Origin: an uncultured Adlercreutzia sp. | GTDB taxonomy: Bacteria > Actinomycetota > Coriobacteriia > Coriobacteriales > Eggerthellaceae | Length of the DNA stretch: 31,365 bases | Direction: 5' to 3' | NCBI RefSeq assembly: GCF_958431955.1 | Contig: NZ_CAUASN010000030.1 | Coordinates: 1 to 31,365 of the forward strand | Shown: positions 16,558 to 23,449 of the stretch, one piece after another | How positions within the stretch are numbered: the stretch's first letter is position 1 | How the letters are laid out: the number at the start of each line of letters is the position of its first letter | The notes under the pieces: generated by a model | Told to the model about the DNA's origin: nothing | Databases searched by the model: none | The model's input: only the letters and a program-made list of their open reading frames with translations | Position numbers and translations under genes: made by a program

Positions 16558-17309
16558 GACGGGGCCCCGTCATCGGACGCCCACACCGGGCGCACCTCCC
16601 CCACCGCGTCGCCCAGGCCCAAAAGCTCGGCGGCCTCCGCGAAGAACGCGCCCTCGGATTCCGCGTAGCCGCGGGTCATGGTGGCCACGGCGCGATAGAA
16701 GTCCGTCTGGGCGAACTCGTCGACGGCATCGCAGAGCGCCGGCAGCCAGTTGGCCTGATGGTGCACGAAGAAGCTGCGCCCCAGGTCGACGGCCTCGGTC
16801 AGGGCCTCCGCATCGCCGGCGTCGATGGCGGCATTCGCCCGATCCGCCAGCTCGGCGACGAACTGCAGCTCGAAGCCGAGATGGTCTTCGGGCGTGGTAT
16901 TGTCGGCGGGAAGATCGAGGCCGCCACGGCGGTAGTAGCTCACGGCTCCGTCACGGGCGTCCTGCATGAGGATGCGCTCCTCGCTGGTGAACACCGACTC
17001 GTAGGGCGGCGCGAGAATGCGGTCGTAGCTGCCGGCGCCGAGGAACACCCGCGCGTAGTCGACGGCCAGCTCCTGGCGCGTGCCGCCGTGGCGATGGCGC
17101 AGGTACTCGCGGATGGCAGCGAGCCCCTCGTCGATGGTCGACCCATCGCCGGCCGGCTCTACGGCGGCGAAGGCCTCGATCTGGTCGTCGGTCAGCTCGT
17201 AGAGGAACAGGCTGGCGAGGAAGCGGGCGAAGGCGGCCCGGGCGTCGTTGGCCGCGCGCATCTCGCGTACTTCGGAGCGTTCGCAAAGCGGGATCGTCAT
17301 CTCTTCCAT
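16554..17309 (-). CDS. TorD/DmsD-type molybdoenzyme chaperone
   Basis: A protein of 251 aa, all helical, of the TorD family. These cytosolic chaperones bind the Tat signal and the apoenzyme of a molybdopterin oxidoreductase, and hold back export until the cofactor is in place. Family features are the ARFLASLFLYEL helix, YARVFLGAGSYDRILAPPYESVF (the conserved hinge region with PPYES), and the DHLGFELQFVAELA helix. The ATG at 17309 has GAGGAG 7 nt upstream. It lies between the membrane anchor gene and napG, with 80 bp containing a strong hairpin before it. Its client is expected to be the Tat-signal catalytic subunit encoded upstream, and perhaps the NapG-like protein. Confidence 0.88.
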   Translation of the reverse strand: MEEMTIPLCERSEVREMRAANDARAAFARFLASLFLYELTDDQIEAFAAVEPAGDGSTIDEGLAAIREYLRHRHGGTRQELAVDYARVFLGAGSYDRILAPPYESVFTSEERILMQDARDGAVSYYRRGGLDLPADNTTPEDHLGFELQFVAELADRANAAIDAGDAEALTEAVDLGRSFFVHHQANWLPALCDAVDEFAQTDFYRAVATMTRGYAESEGAFFAEAAELLGLGDAVGEVRPVWASDDGAPS

Positions 17310-17336
17310 AGGGCAACTCCTCTTGAAACCTCTCGG

Positions 17337-17375
17337 GCCGCCCGGCCGTAGGGAGGGGGAATGCGGCCGGGCGGC
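17337..17375 (-). other. Strong hairpin between the membrane anchor gene and torD
   Basis: A perfect 12-bp GC stem (17337-17348 with 17364-17375) closes a 15-nt loop. No T-run follows on the minus strand; the torD ribosome site comes next. It likely protects the upstream mRNA or lowers read-through, so that chaperone and NapGH are made at lower levels than the enzyme. Confidence 0.6.
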
Positions 17376-17389
17376 GGAATACGGTGAAA

Positions 17390-18202
17390 CTAGATGCCCA
17401 CGCCGAAAAGCGACATGAGCGCGACCGATGCCGTCCACATGAGCACGCGGTAGGCAACCGATCCGATGAGCGCGCCGGCGGCGGCTACAATGGCCAGGGG
17501 CAAAGCGCCCTCGGCCTTCTTCAGGCCCGCAGCAGAGCAGGCCAGCGGGGCCACACCGCCGCAGACCACGACGCCCACCCAGAACAGCACCGAGGCGTCA
17601 CCGGCCATGACCCCGGAAACCGCACCGTAGGCCAAAGCCGTCACCAAGGCCGCAACGGAGCCGACGAGGGTCTCGATAGCGGCGAAGGAAAGGGCCGAGG
17701 CCTCCTCGCCGCGCACAGCGCAGAGCACGTACCACAGGGCGGTGCCGGAAGCCATGGCGGTGCCGAGGTAGCCCAAGGGCAGCGCCACGGTGTTCCAGGC
17801 CAGCTGCGAGGACATCATGTAGCTCGAACCGCAGGAGAAGCTGAAGATGGCAGCCATGGCCACAGCCGCGACACCGAGGGCCTTGAGCGCCCCGGCCGAG
17901 GCCTCGCGCTTGTACAGCACGAAGAGCACCGCGGCCACCACCACGTCGATGCCGAGGAGCAGGGCCTCCAGGAAGATGCCCGGAGCCGGATGGGCCAGCA
18001 CGGCCATGATGCGATCGACGTGGGACAGATGCGTCGCCGAGGCGATGCCTCCCACAATAATGAGCGCGATGCCGCAGACGATAGCCGGAGCGACGGTCTT
18101 TCTGGCCAGGCCGCGGAAGGCGTCAAGGCCGGCGCAGGCGACAAGCCACGCCCCCGCCCCGGAAAGGGCGGTGAACAGTACGAGGGACCATTGAATTTCC
18201 AT
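17390..18202 (-). CDS. DmsC/NrfD-type membrane anchor subunit
   Basis: A protein of 270 aa with eight or so hydrophobic segments and short loops, matching the DmsC family of quinol-interacting anchors. It begins MEIQWSLVLFTALSGAGAWL, as DmsC does (E-PLV-FT-L---A-G). An ATHLSHVDRIMAVL segment after the third helix corresponds to the conserved loop near the quinol site. Such subunits hold the catalytic and ferredoxin subunits at the outer membrane face and exchange electrons with menaquinol. The ATG at 18202 has AGGAG 5 nt upstream and follows the ferredoxin gene by 13 bp. Sequence in this family varies widely, so substrate cannot be inferred from it. Confidence 0.85.
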   Translation of the reverse strand: MEIQWSLVLFTALSGAGAWLVACAGLDAFRGLARKTVAPAIVCGIALIIVGGIASATHLSHVDRIMAVLAHPAPGIFLEALLLGIDVVVAAVLFVLYKREASAGALKALGVAAVAMAAIFSFSCGSSYMMSSQLAWNTVALPLGYLGTAMASGTALWYVLCAVRGEEASALSFAAIETLVGSVAALVTALAYGAVSGVMAGDASVLFWVGVVVCGGVAPLACSAAGLKKAEGALPLAIVAAAGALIGSVAYRVLMWTASVALMSLFGVGI

Positions 18203-18215
18203 GGGTGCTCCTAAC

Positions 18216-18842
18216 TTACTCGGCCACGGGATAGGCGGCCGTGTGCGGGTGGTCCTTGGGCTCCACGCGCTCCTGCCACTGCCCGATCATGCTGGTCATG
18301 ATGTAGCGGGTCGCTGGGGCGTTGCCCACGTCCTGCAGCGTGTGGATGTCGGCCGCGTCGTATTTCGCCAGCTCCTTGGACACGTCGGAGCCCGGATCGT
18401 CCAAATCGCCGTAGAAGCGAGCGCCGGCCGCGCAACTCTTCACGCAGGCGGGAAGCTTATCCTGGGAAGTGAGGTGCCCGCACAAGGTGCACTTCTCGGC
18501 GCACTTCTCGGCCACATTCCACGAGCGCACTCCGTAGGGGCAGGCCATCATGCAGTACTTGCAGCCAATGCACTTCTCCTTGTCCACCAGCACGACGCCG
18601 TTCTCGTCGCGGTAGCTGGCGCCGGTGGGGCACACCGACACGCAGGGGGCGTTCTCGCACTGCTGGCACATGGTGGGCAGGGCATAGCGGGTCATATCGG
18701 GGTACTCCCCCACCGGCCCCACGGTGAACACCTTCGACCAGCGCTCGCCCAGGGCCACGCCGTTTTCCATCTTGCAGGCCACTTCGCACCCGAAGCATCC
18801 GGTGCAGCGGTCCAGGTTCACAACAATACAATTACGCGCCAT
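18216..18842 (-). CDS. DmsB-type four-cluster ferredoxin subunit
   Basis: A protein of 208 aa. It carries four cysteine groups for four [4Fe-4S] clusters: CTGCFGCEVACK, CQQCENAPCVSVCPTGA, CIGCKYCMMACPYG, and CTLCGHLTSQDKLPACVKSC. It links the molybdenum subunit to the membrane anchor and relays electrons between quinol and the active site. There is no signal peptide, as usual; it is exported together with the Tat-signal partner. The ATG at 18842 was chosen because MARNCIVVNLDRCTGC is the normal family start; it lies 11 nt inside the end of the catalytic-subunit frame. That overlap shows translational coupling to the full-length catalytic frame. Confidence 0.93.
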   Translation of the reverse strand: MARNCIVVNLDRCTGCFGCEVACKMENGVALGERWSKVFTVGPVGEYPDMTRYALPTMCQQCENAPCVSVCPTGASYRDENGVVLVDKEKCIGCKYCMMACPYGVRSWNVAEKCAEKCTLCGHLTSQDKLPACVKSCAAGARFYGDLDDPGSDVSKELAKYDAADIHTLQDVGNAPATRYIMTSMIGQWQERVEPKDHPHTAAYPVAE

Positions 18843-21543
18843 AGTCGAACACATCCTCCGTCGCATCGCTGGGGGCGGGCATCCAGGGCTGGAACTGCTC
18901 GGGCTTCACCCACACGCTGTCCAAGATCTCATCGTCGCTGGGGCTGACCTTCACCTGGAAGCCGCGCAGGGTATAGGTGCCGTACTCGGGGTTGTAAGGC
19001 GGGTCGTTCTTGGTGAGCACGTTGATGTTCATCACCTTGTAGGCCTGGGCCGGATCGTCGGAATCCAGAAGCTCGGGGGCCCAGAAGCGCTCCTGGTACA
19101 CGACGCCCTTGGCAATGGCCGTGGTCACATGGGCCTTGCCGTGGGTCTTGCCGCGGCGGCTCTCGATGTTCACCCACTGGCCGTCGGCGATGCCGTACTT
19201 CTCGGCATCCTCGGGGTGGATTCACATCTCGGGCACCGGATATATCTCGCGCAGGTAGGGAATGTTGCGCAGGGTGCCGTGGTGGTACATCGGCAGACGC
19301 CCCTCGGTGAGCACCAGCGGGTACTCGGTATCGGTCAGGGGCGACTCGGCCGGCTCCTGGTAGTAGCACAGAGGCTCGTAGTCGGCGCTCGCCGGGGGCA
19401 GCACGAGGGGCTTCTCCTCGGCGCACTGCGACCAGGGGGCACCGGTGCGGCCCAGGATGATGTTGGACTCGCAGTACACCTCAAGCTTCTTGGAGGGAGT
19501 GCCGAAGCCCTTGGGCTTGCCGGGGTTCTCCTCGTCATCGGCCAGGTAGGTCTGGTAGGTGCGGTACTCCTCGGGCTTGGCCCACTCGATGACGCCCTGC
19601 TCGCAGGCCTCCTCCCAGCTCATTTCCAGCTTGTTCAGATGCTGCAGCTGCTTCTCGTACTCGTTCTTGTAGAACGGCGTGGTCATGCAGGCCTCCTCGT
19701 CGAAGGCCTTGGGGCAGTGCTCGTTGCCCAGCTCGGCGCACTTCTGCACGATCTGTGTCCAGATGATGCCCTCCTCCACGGTCTCGAACAGATGGGTGAC
19801 CGCCTGGCGCATGACGATGGTGTTCAGCTGCGGAATGGTGAGGTTCGTCTCAAGCCACTCGGTGGTGGGCAGCAGCAGGTCGGCGCAGAGCACCGAGAAC
19901 GCCGTGGGGTACATAAAGCACTGCACCACGTAGTCGAGGTTCGGCACGATCTCGTCGAGGCACGACGAGTTGCCGAGCACCACGTGCTTGTTGCCGCTTC
20001 TCTCGATCCACATGTGGATCTGATAGGGGTCGCCGTCCTTCATGGCCTTGAACACCGAGGGAATGTGCGCCATGTCCCAGCACAGGATGCCCTTGTGCTC
20101 GATGGTGCCGCAGCGCTTCATCACCTTCTCCTTGGAGAGCAGGCGCGGCGTGTTGCCCAGCTGATCCTTGCAGGGAGCCGGGGCGAATTTCTGGAGCATG
20201 GTGCCGGGCTTCTCCACGTTGCCCATGAGGAACTCGAGGTTGAGGGCGCCCAGCGCGCACTGCTGGGACTGCACGTACTGGTCGATGCACACGCCCTGCA
20301 TGATGCCGGACTGGCCGTTCGGGTCGGTGTAGATCTCCAGCGCGCGCTCGATCTGGCCGGCGTCGAGCCAGCAGATCTCGGCCCCCTTCTCGAGCGTCCA
20401 CTCCTCGCAGGACTCCTTCAAGAGCTGGCCGCCCGTGGAGCACTGCATGCCGTTCACCTCGTAGGTGCCGAACAGGGCAGGCTTCAGCCCCTCGTTCATA
20501 GGGAACTCCACCACCACCGGCTGGTTCTTCTCCGCATCCCACACGACGTAGTCGGCGTCGGTGCCGGGAAGCCCGGCCTCGGTGGCCTTCAGCGTCAGGC
20601 GCGTCTCGGGATTGACGAGATAGGGCATGTTCGTCCAGGTGCGGCAGAACTCCTCGTCGTACTTCTCGTTCTCCAGAATCCAGCGCGTCCAGGTGAGCAG
20701 CAGGGCGGCATCGGTGCCCGGACGGATGGGCAGCCACACCTCGGCCTTGGCGGCATCCAGGGTGTAGCGCGGGTCGATGACCACGGTACGCAGGCCCTCC
20801 GGACGGTTGCGCAGCTCAGCCAGCGCGCGGCCGCCCGTGGCCACCGAGGAGTTGGACGGATCGGTGCCCCACAGCACCAGTGAGGTCACGGGGCTGTCGG
20901 TGTAGTAGTAGTCCCAGCCGTTGGAGTCGGAGAATGACAGGTTGTTGGGCTTGCCGGCGCCGTAGGCTAGAAGCGAGGCGCCCATGCGGGGCAGGTAGCA
21001 CTGCGAGCAGCCCGGCTCCCACACATTCGGGGTGTTGATGGCCTCGCCGAAACGCTTCACATTCGAGAAGTGCGGGTTTCCGCCGCCGCCCGTGGACACG
21101 GAGATGGCCTCGGAGCCGTACTTGTCGGACACCTCGTTGATCTTGGTGGCCACCTCGGTGAGGGCCTCTTCCCAGGAGATGCGCTCCCACTGGTTGGTAC
21201 CGCGCTCGCCCACACGGCGCATGGGGTACTTGTTGCGGTTGGGATGGTACAGCGCCTGAATGCCCGCCAGACCCTTGGCGCAGACGCCACCCTGGGACAT
21301 GGGGCTTTCGGGATTACCCTCGATCTTCACCACGCGGCCGTCGCGCACATGGGCGAGCACGGCGCAGCTGGCAATGCAGGCGCGGCACGAGGTTTTGACG
21401 ATCTTCACCTCGCCCGCCTCGTCGGCGTGGGCCGGATCAACCGCCGTCAGGCTGTCGGCAGCGCTGATGCCCAGTGCCGCCACTGCGCCCATGGCCGCCG
21501 ATGATTTCAAGAATCCTCGACGCGTAAGCGTAGCTTGGCTCAT
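18832..21543 (-). pseudogene. Molybdopterin oxidoreductase catalytic subunit, interrupted by one in-frame TGA
   Basis: The frame encodes 903 residues if the TGA at 19222-19224 (codon 774) is read through; otherwise it yields 773 aa. The N-terminus is a Tat signal (TRRGFLKSS, ending near AHA at 38-40). A [4Fe-4S] motif follows at C53, C56, C60 and C88, then the DMSO-reductase-family fold (WGTDPSNSS, VIDPRYTLDA, LPIRPGTDAALLL) that binds bis-MGD. The segment after the TGA, IHPEDAEKYGIADGQWVNIES, is the conserved C-terminal dinucleotide-binding domain and stays in frame for 129 codons to a normal stop. No other lesion is seen, so the stop is recent, a sequence error, or recoded. TGG to TGA (tryptophan) is the simplest origin. 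GGAGGAGG precedes the ATG at 21543. The substrate is unknown; the family includes DMSO, TMAO and catechol-type reductases. If the stop is real the protein lacks about 14 percent of its fold. Confidence 0.85.
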
Positions 21544-21600
21544 AAGCCTCCTCCTTCTACTCTCTTCTCTTTCGATCTATGTCCCAGGAACGGGCGTGGC

Positions 21601-22356
21601 CTAGGCGAGCAGCGCCTGCATGCGGCGCCCCTCCTCGGTCGTGCGCCATGCGCCGTCCCATGAGATACCGTCAACGGTCTCCAACTTGGAGATGAAATAG
21701 CCCGGGTAGATCTGTTTGGGGAACGCGAGGGCAGGATGGCCCGCCAAGGCGTCCTCGATAGCCGCCTTGGAGGCGCCGTTCTCGCAGAGGGCGAGCACGC
21801 GCCGATAGGCGTCGCCATAGCCGTCCGGCTCGACGGCCAGAAGCTCGCCGAAGCGCTTCGTGGGCTCGAATTCGTCCAAGGCCGCACGCCCCAGATCGGT
21901 GATGCACAGCAGGTAGTCCGTGGGCTGATCGGGGAGATCGGGGAGATCGGCGAGATCGGCATGAGCCTCGGCCACCTCGGCCTCGGCTGCCGGGACCGCA
22001 TCGGGTTCGGCGACCGCCTCGACCATCGCAGCATCGTCCTCGGACACCGGAATGGATTCCACCGCCCCGCACTTCAGCAAGATGGCATAGAGCGCATGGG
22101 GGTTCTGCATGGTAAGGGCCATGGCACGCGAGCCCTCCATGGCCGCCTCGGCTTCGCGGAAGGGACGCGGCTCGGGCACTTCGCGCAAGCAGCCGAGCAG
22201 GGCGAGCGTGTTCGCGCGATTCGCCGTGATGGCGGCGCGCACCTCCTCGTAGGTATGAGCGGTCTTTCCGGAAGCCTCGACCGGCCGAGCCGGGTCGGCG
22301 GCAGAAGCCGCGGCAGCTTGGGCCTGCGCCTCGTTCCTCGTAGCAGTGTCGTTCAT
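21601..22356 (-). CDS. Unrecognised 251-aa protein, first gene of the molybdoenzyme operon
   Basis: No family was recognised. The protein is acidic and has no signal or membrane segment. Two parts look alike: HALYAILLKCGAVESIPV with a later YLLCITDLGRAAL, and GYFISKLETVDGISW with WRTTEEGRRMQALL. Each has the hydrophobic helix, turn and T--GR ending common in winged-helix domains, so a tandem winged-helix protein is possible. Between them is an Ala/Glu-rich linker with a short repeat (ADLADLPDLPDQP), encoded by tandem GATCGGGGA-like units at 21930-21960. The ATG at 22356 has GAGGAGAG 4 nt upstream. It lies 57 bp before the catalytic subunit gene, so it probably serves that enzyme as an assembly or regulatory protein. 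That role is inference from position. Confidence 0.7.
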   Translation of the reverse strand: MNDTATRNEAQAQAAAASAADPARPVEASGKTAHTYEEVRAAITANRANTLALLGCLREVPEPRPFREAEAAMEGSRAMALTMQNPHALYAILLKCGAVESIPVSEDDAAMVEAVAEPDAVPAAEAEVAEAHADLADLPDLPDQPTDYLLCITDLGRAALDEFEPTKRFGELLAVEPDGYGDAYRRVLALCENGASKAAIEDALAGHPALAFPKQIYPGYFISKLETVDGISWDGAWRTTEEGRRMQALLA

Positions 22357-22467
22357 GAATCTCTCCTCGCCTCTCGTGCGTTGCCAGCACTTTACCGAGA
22401 AGCGAGCAGGCTTTGAAACGTCCGCTATTGATGAAAACAGGGGAATCCGTTGGTGATAAATCAGCAG

Positions 22468-22502
22468 ATCGGGCCATCACCCATGGTTGGTGATGGCCCG
22501 AT
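22468..22502. terminator. Perfect 14-bp hairpin between the second PIN toxin gene and the molybdoenzyme operon
   Basis: Arms 22468-22481 and 22489-22502 are exact inverted copies around a 7-nt loop. On the minus strand only scattered T follows (GATTTATC). It probably ends the toxin-antitoxin transcript, about 100 bp past the toxin stop. Confidence 0.6.
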
Positions 22503-22600
22503 AAAACACCTGATCGCGGTCAGGTTTCGCTCGACTTTCGCCGCATCCCCGATCAGCTTTCGCCGCATAGGGAAGGAGGCTTGGAAAGGGCAGCGCCTCC

Positions 22601-23047
22601 CTAGAGCGGAACCTCGCCGTAGTCGAGGCCGTGCTCTTCGCGCATAACCCGGGCCCATGCATCGGGCGAGAGCGCCGGAACGGCGGATCGGGAGAACCCC
22701 TTGGCATCGCGGGTGATGAGGTAGTCGGCACCCGTCTTCTCGGCGGCAAGCGCGATCAGGCAGTCCTCGAGGTCGTCCCAGCCAAGATGGGCTGCCCGTT
22801 CGAGGGCGGCCCCCGTCAGATCGACAGGCGCTATCACCGTGAGCGTCTTCGCAATGGCAGTCTGCAACCGCGCCGGTTCGACGTAACGGCTCAGGACGTA
22901 GAAGGCATCGACGAAGGACTGGGCAGGAGCCCACAGTCGCGCGTCGCCGAAAAACCCCGCGATGACCACTTTCTGAGCAGCGGGAAAGAACGGCTCCTTG
23001 CGGCCCAGGTAGTCGATGAGAACGTTGGTATCAAGCAAGAGATTCAT
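22601..23047 (-). CDS. PIN-domain toxin of the second toxin-antitoxin pair
   Basis: A protein of 148 aa with a compact PIN ribonuclease fold. The acidic residues stand at LLLDTNVLIDYL (first Asp), in the DDLEDCLIALAA helix, and at YLITRDAKGF. It overlaps the upstream antitoxin gene by 17 nt, so the two are translated together. The LLDTNVLIDYLGRKEPFF start is typical of PIN toxins that pair with RelB/DinJ or RHH antitoxins in Actinobacteria and Firmicutes. Its sequence differs clearly from the other PIN toxin in this window (12065-12571), so they are not a recent duplication. A hairpin terminator follows at 22468-22502. Confidence 0.88.
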   Translation of the reverse strand: MNLLLDTNVLIDYLGRKEPFFPAAQKVVIAGFFGDARLWAPAQSFVDAFYVLSRYVEPARLQTAIAKTLTVIAPVDLTGAALERAAHLGWDDLEDCLIALAAEKTGADYLITRDAKGFSRSAVPALSPDAWARVMREEHGLDYGEVPL

Positions 23048-23330
23048 AGCGCTCCCGCTTTCCGCCCCTCAGGATCGCCCGGTAGTCGCCATCGGGCGCA
23101 TCGCCTCCCCAGTCGACGTCGATCGTCGAGACCGCCAGGAACGCGTCGAGCTCCTCCCAGCTCGGCCGCGGAGGAGCGGCGGCAGCCGGCAGCTCGCGCT
23201 TTTCGAGAAGGTAATCGAAGGCGCTGTTGATAAGATCCGACGTATTCGCCCCCAAGGAGGCGAGCACACCCCTCGAAGCGTCCCTCTTCGCCTGCGGCAC
23301 CCGCGCGCTTACCAGTACGTTCTCGGCCAT
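23031..23330 (-). CDS. RelB/DinJ-like or RHH antitoxin of the second pair
   Basis: A protein of 99 aa. The first 45 residues (MAENVLVSARVPQAKRDASR, then LASLGANTSDLINSAFDYLL) fit a ribbon-helix-helix DNA-binding domain of the RelB/DinJ type. The remaining acidic and aromatic tail (WEELDAFLAVSTIDVDWGGD) would bind the toxin. The ATG at 23330 is followed 17 nt before its end by the toxin start. A perfect 14-bp palindrome lies 21 bp upstream and is the likely self-repression operator. A GGAGG ribosome site precedes the start. Confidence 0.85.
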   Translation of the reverse strand: MAENVLVSARVPQAKRDASRGVLASLGANTSDLINSAFDYLLEKRELPAAAAPPRPSWEELDAFLAVSTIDVDWGGDAPDGDYRAILRGGKRERYESLA

Positions 23331-23350
23331 CGCAACCTCCTATCTAGATT

Positions 23351-23364
23351 GTTATACGTATAAC
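23351..23364. promoter_or_regulatory. Palindromic operator of the second toxin-antitoxin pair
   Basis: GTTATACGTATAAC is a perfect 14-bp palindrome, 21 bp upstream of the antitoxin start, and contains -10-like TATAC words on either strand. Binding by the RHH antitoxin is inferred. Confidence 0.65.
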
Positions 23365-23391
23365 ACACCTAACCGGGGCCGTCAAGAAGAA

Positions 23392-23423
23392 CGGGCCCGC
23401 AGCGCATGTGCGCTACGGGCCCG
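23392..23423 (-). terminator. Intrinsic terminator of the MFS-CBS gene
   Basis: CGGGCCCG (23392-23399) pairs with 23416-23423, and an inner AGCGC/GCGCT stem closes a 4-nt loop. On the minus strand TTCTTCTTGAC follows. It lies 26 bp past the transporter stop. Confidence 0.7.
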
Positions 23424-23449
23424 AAAGCTCCGGAGGAAATCTCGACGCC

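Noticed and set aside
18724..20883. Plus-strand open frame of 719 aa opposite the molybdoenzyme genes
   Set aside because: It is antisense to clear Fe-S and molybdopterin genes; its translation is low-complexity His/Leu/Gly/Val-rich sequence typical of the complement of high-GC coding DNA.
19222..21543. Treating the 773-aa frame and the 113-aa frame downstream as two real genes
   Set aside because: They are in the same frame with one TGA between, the downstream GTG has no ribosome site, and together they make one normal catalytic subunit.
22535..22570. Direct repeat CTTTCGCCGCAT as a possible short array
   Set aside because: Only two copies with unequal context; not a CRISPR or attachment site.
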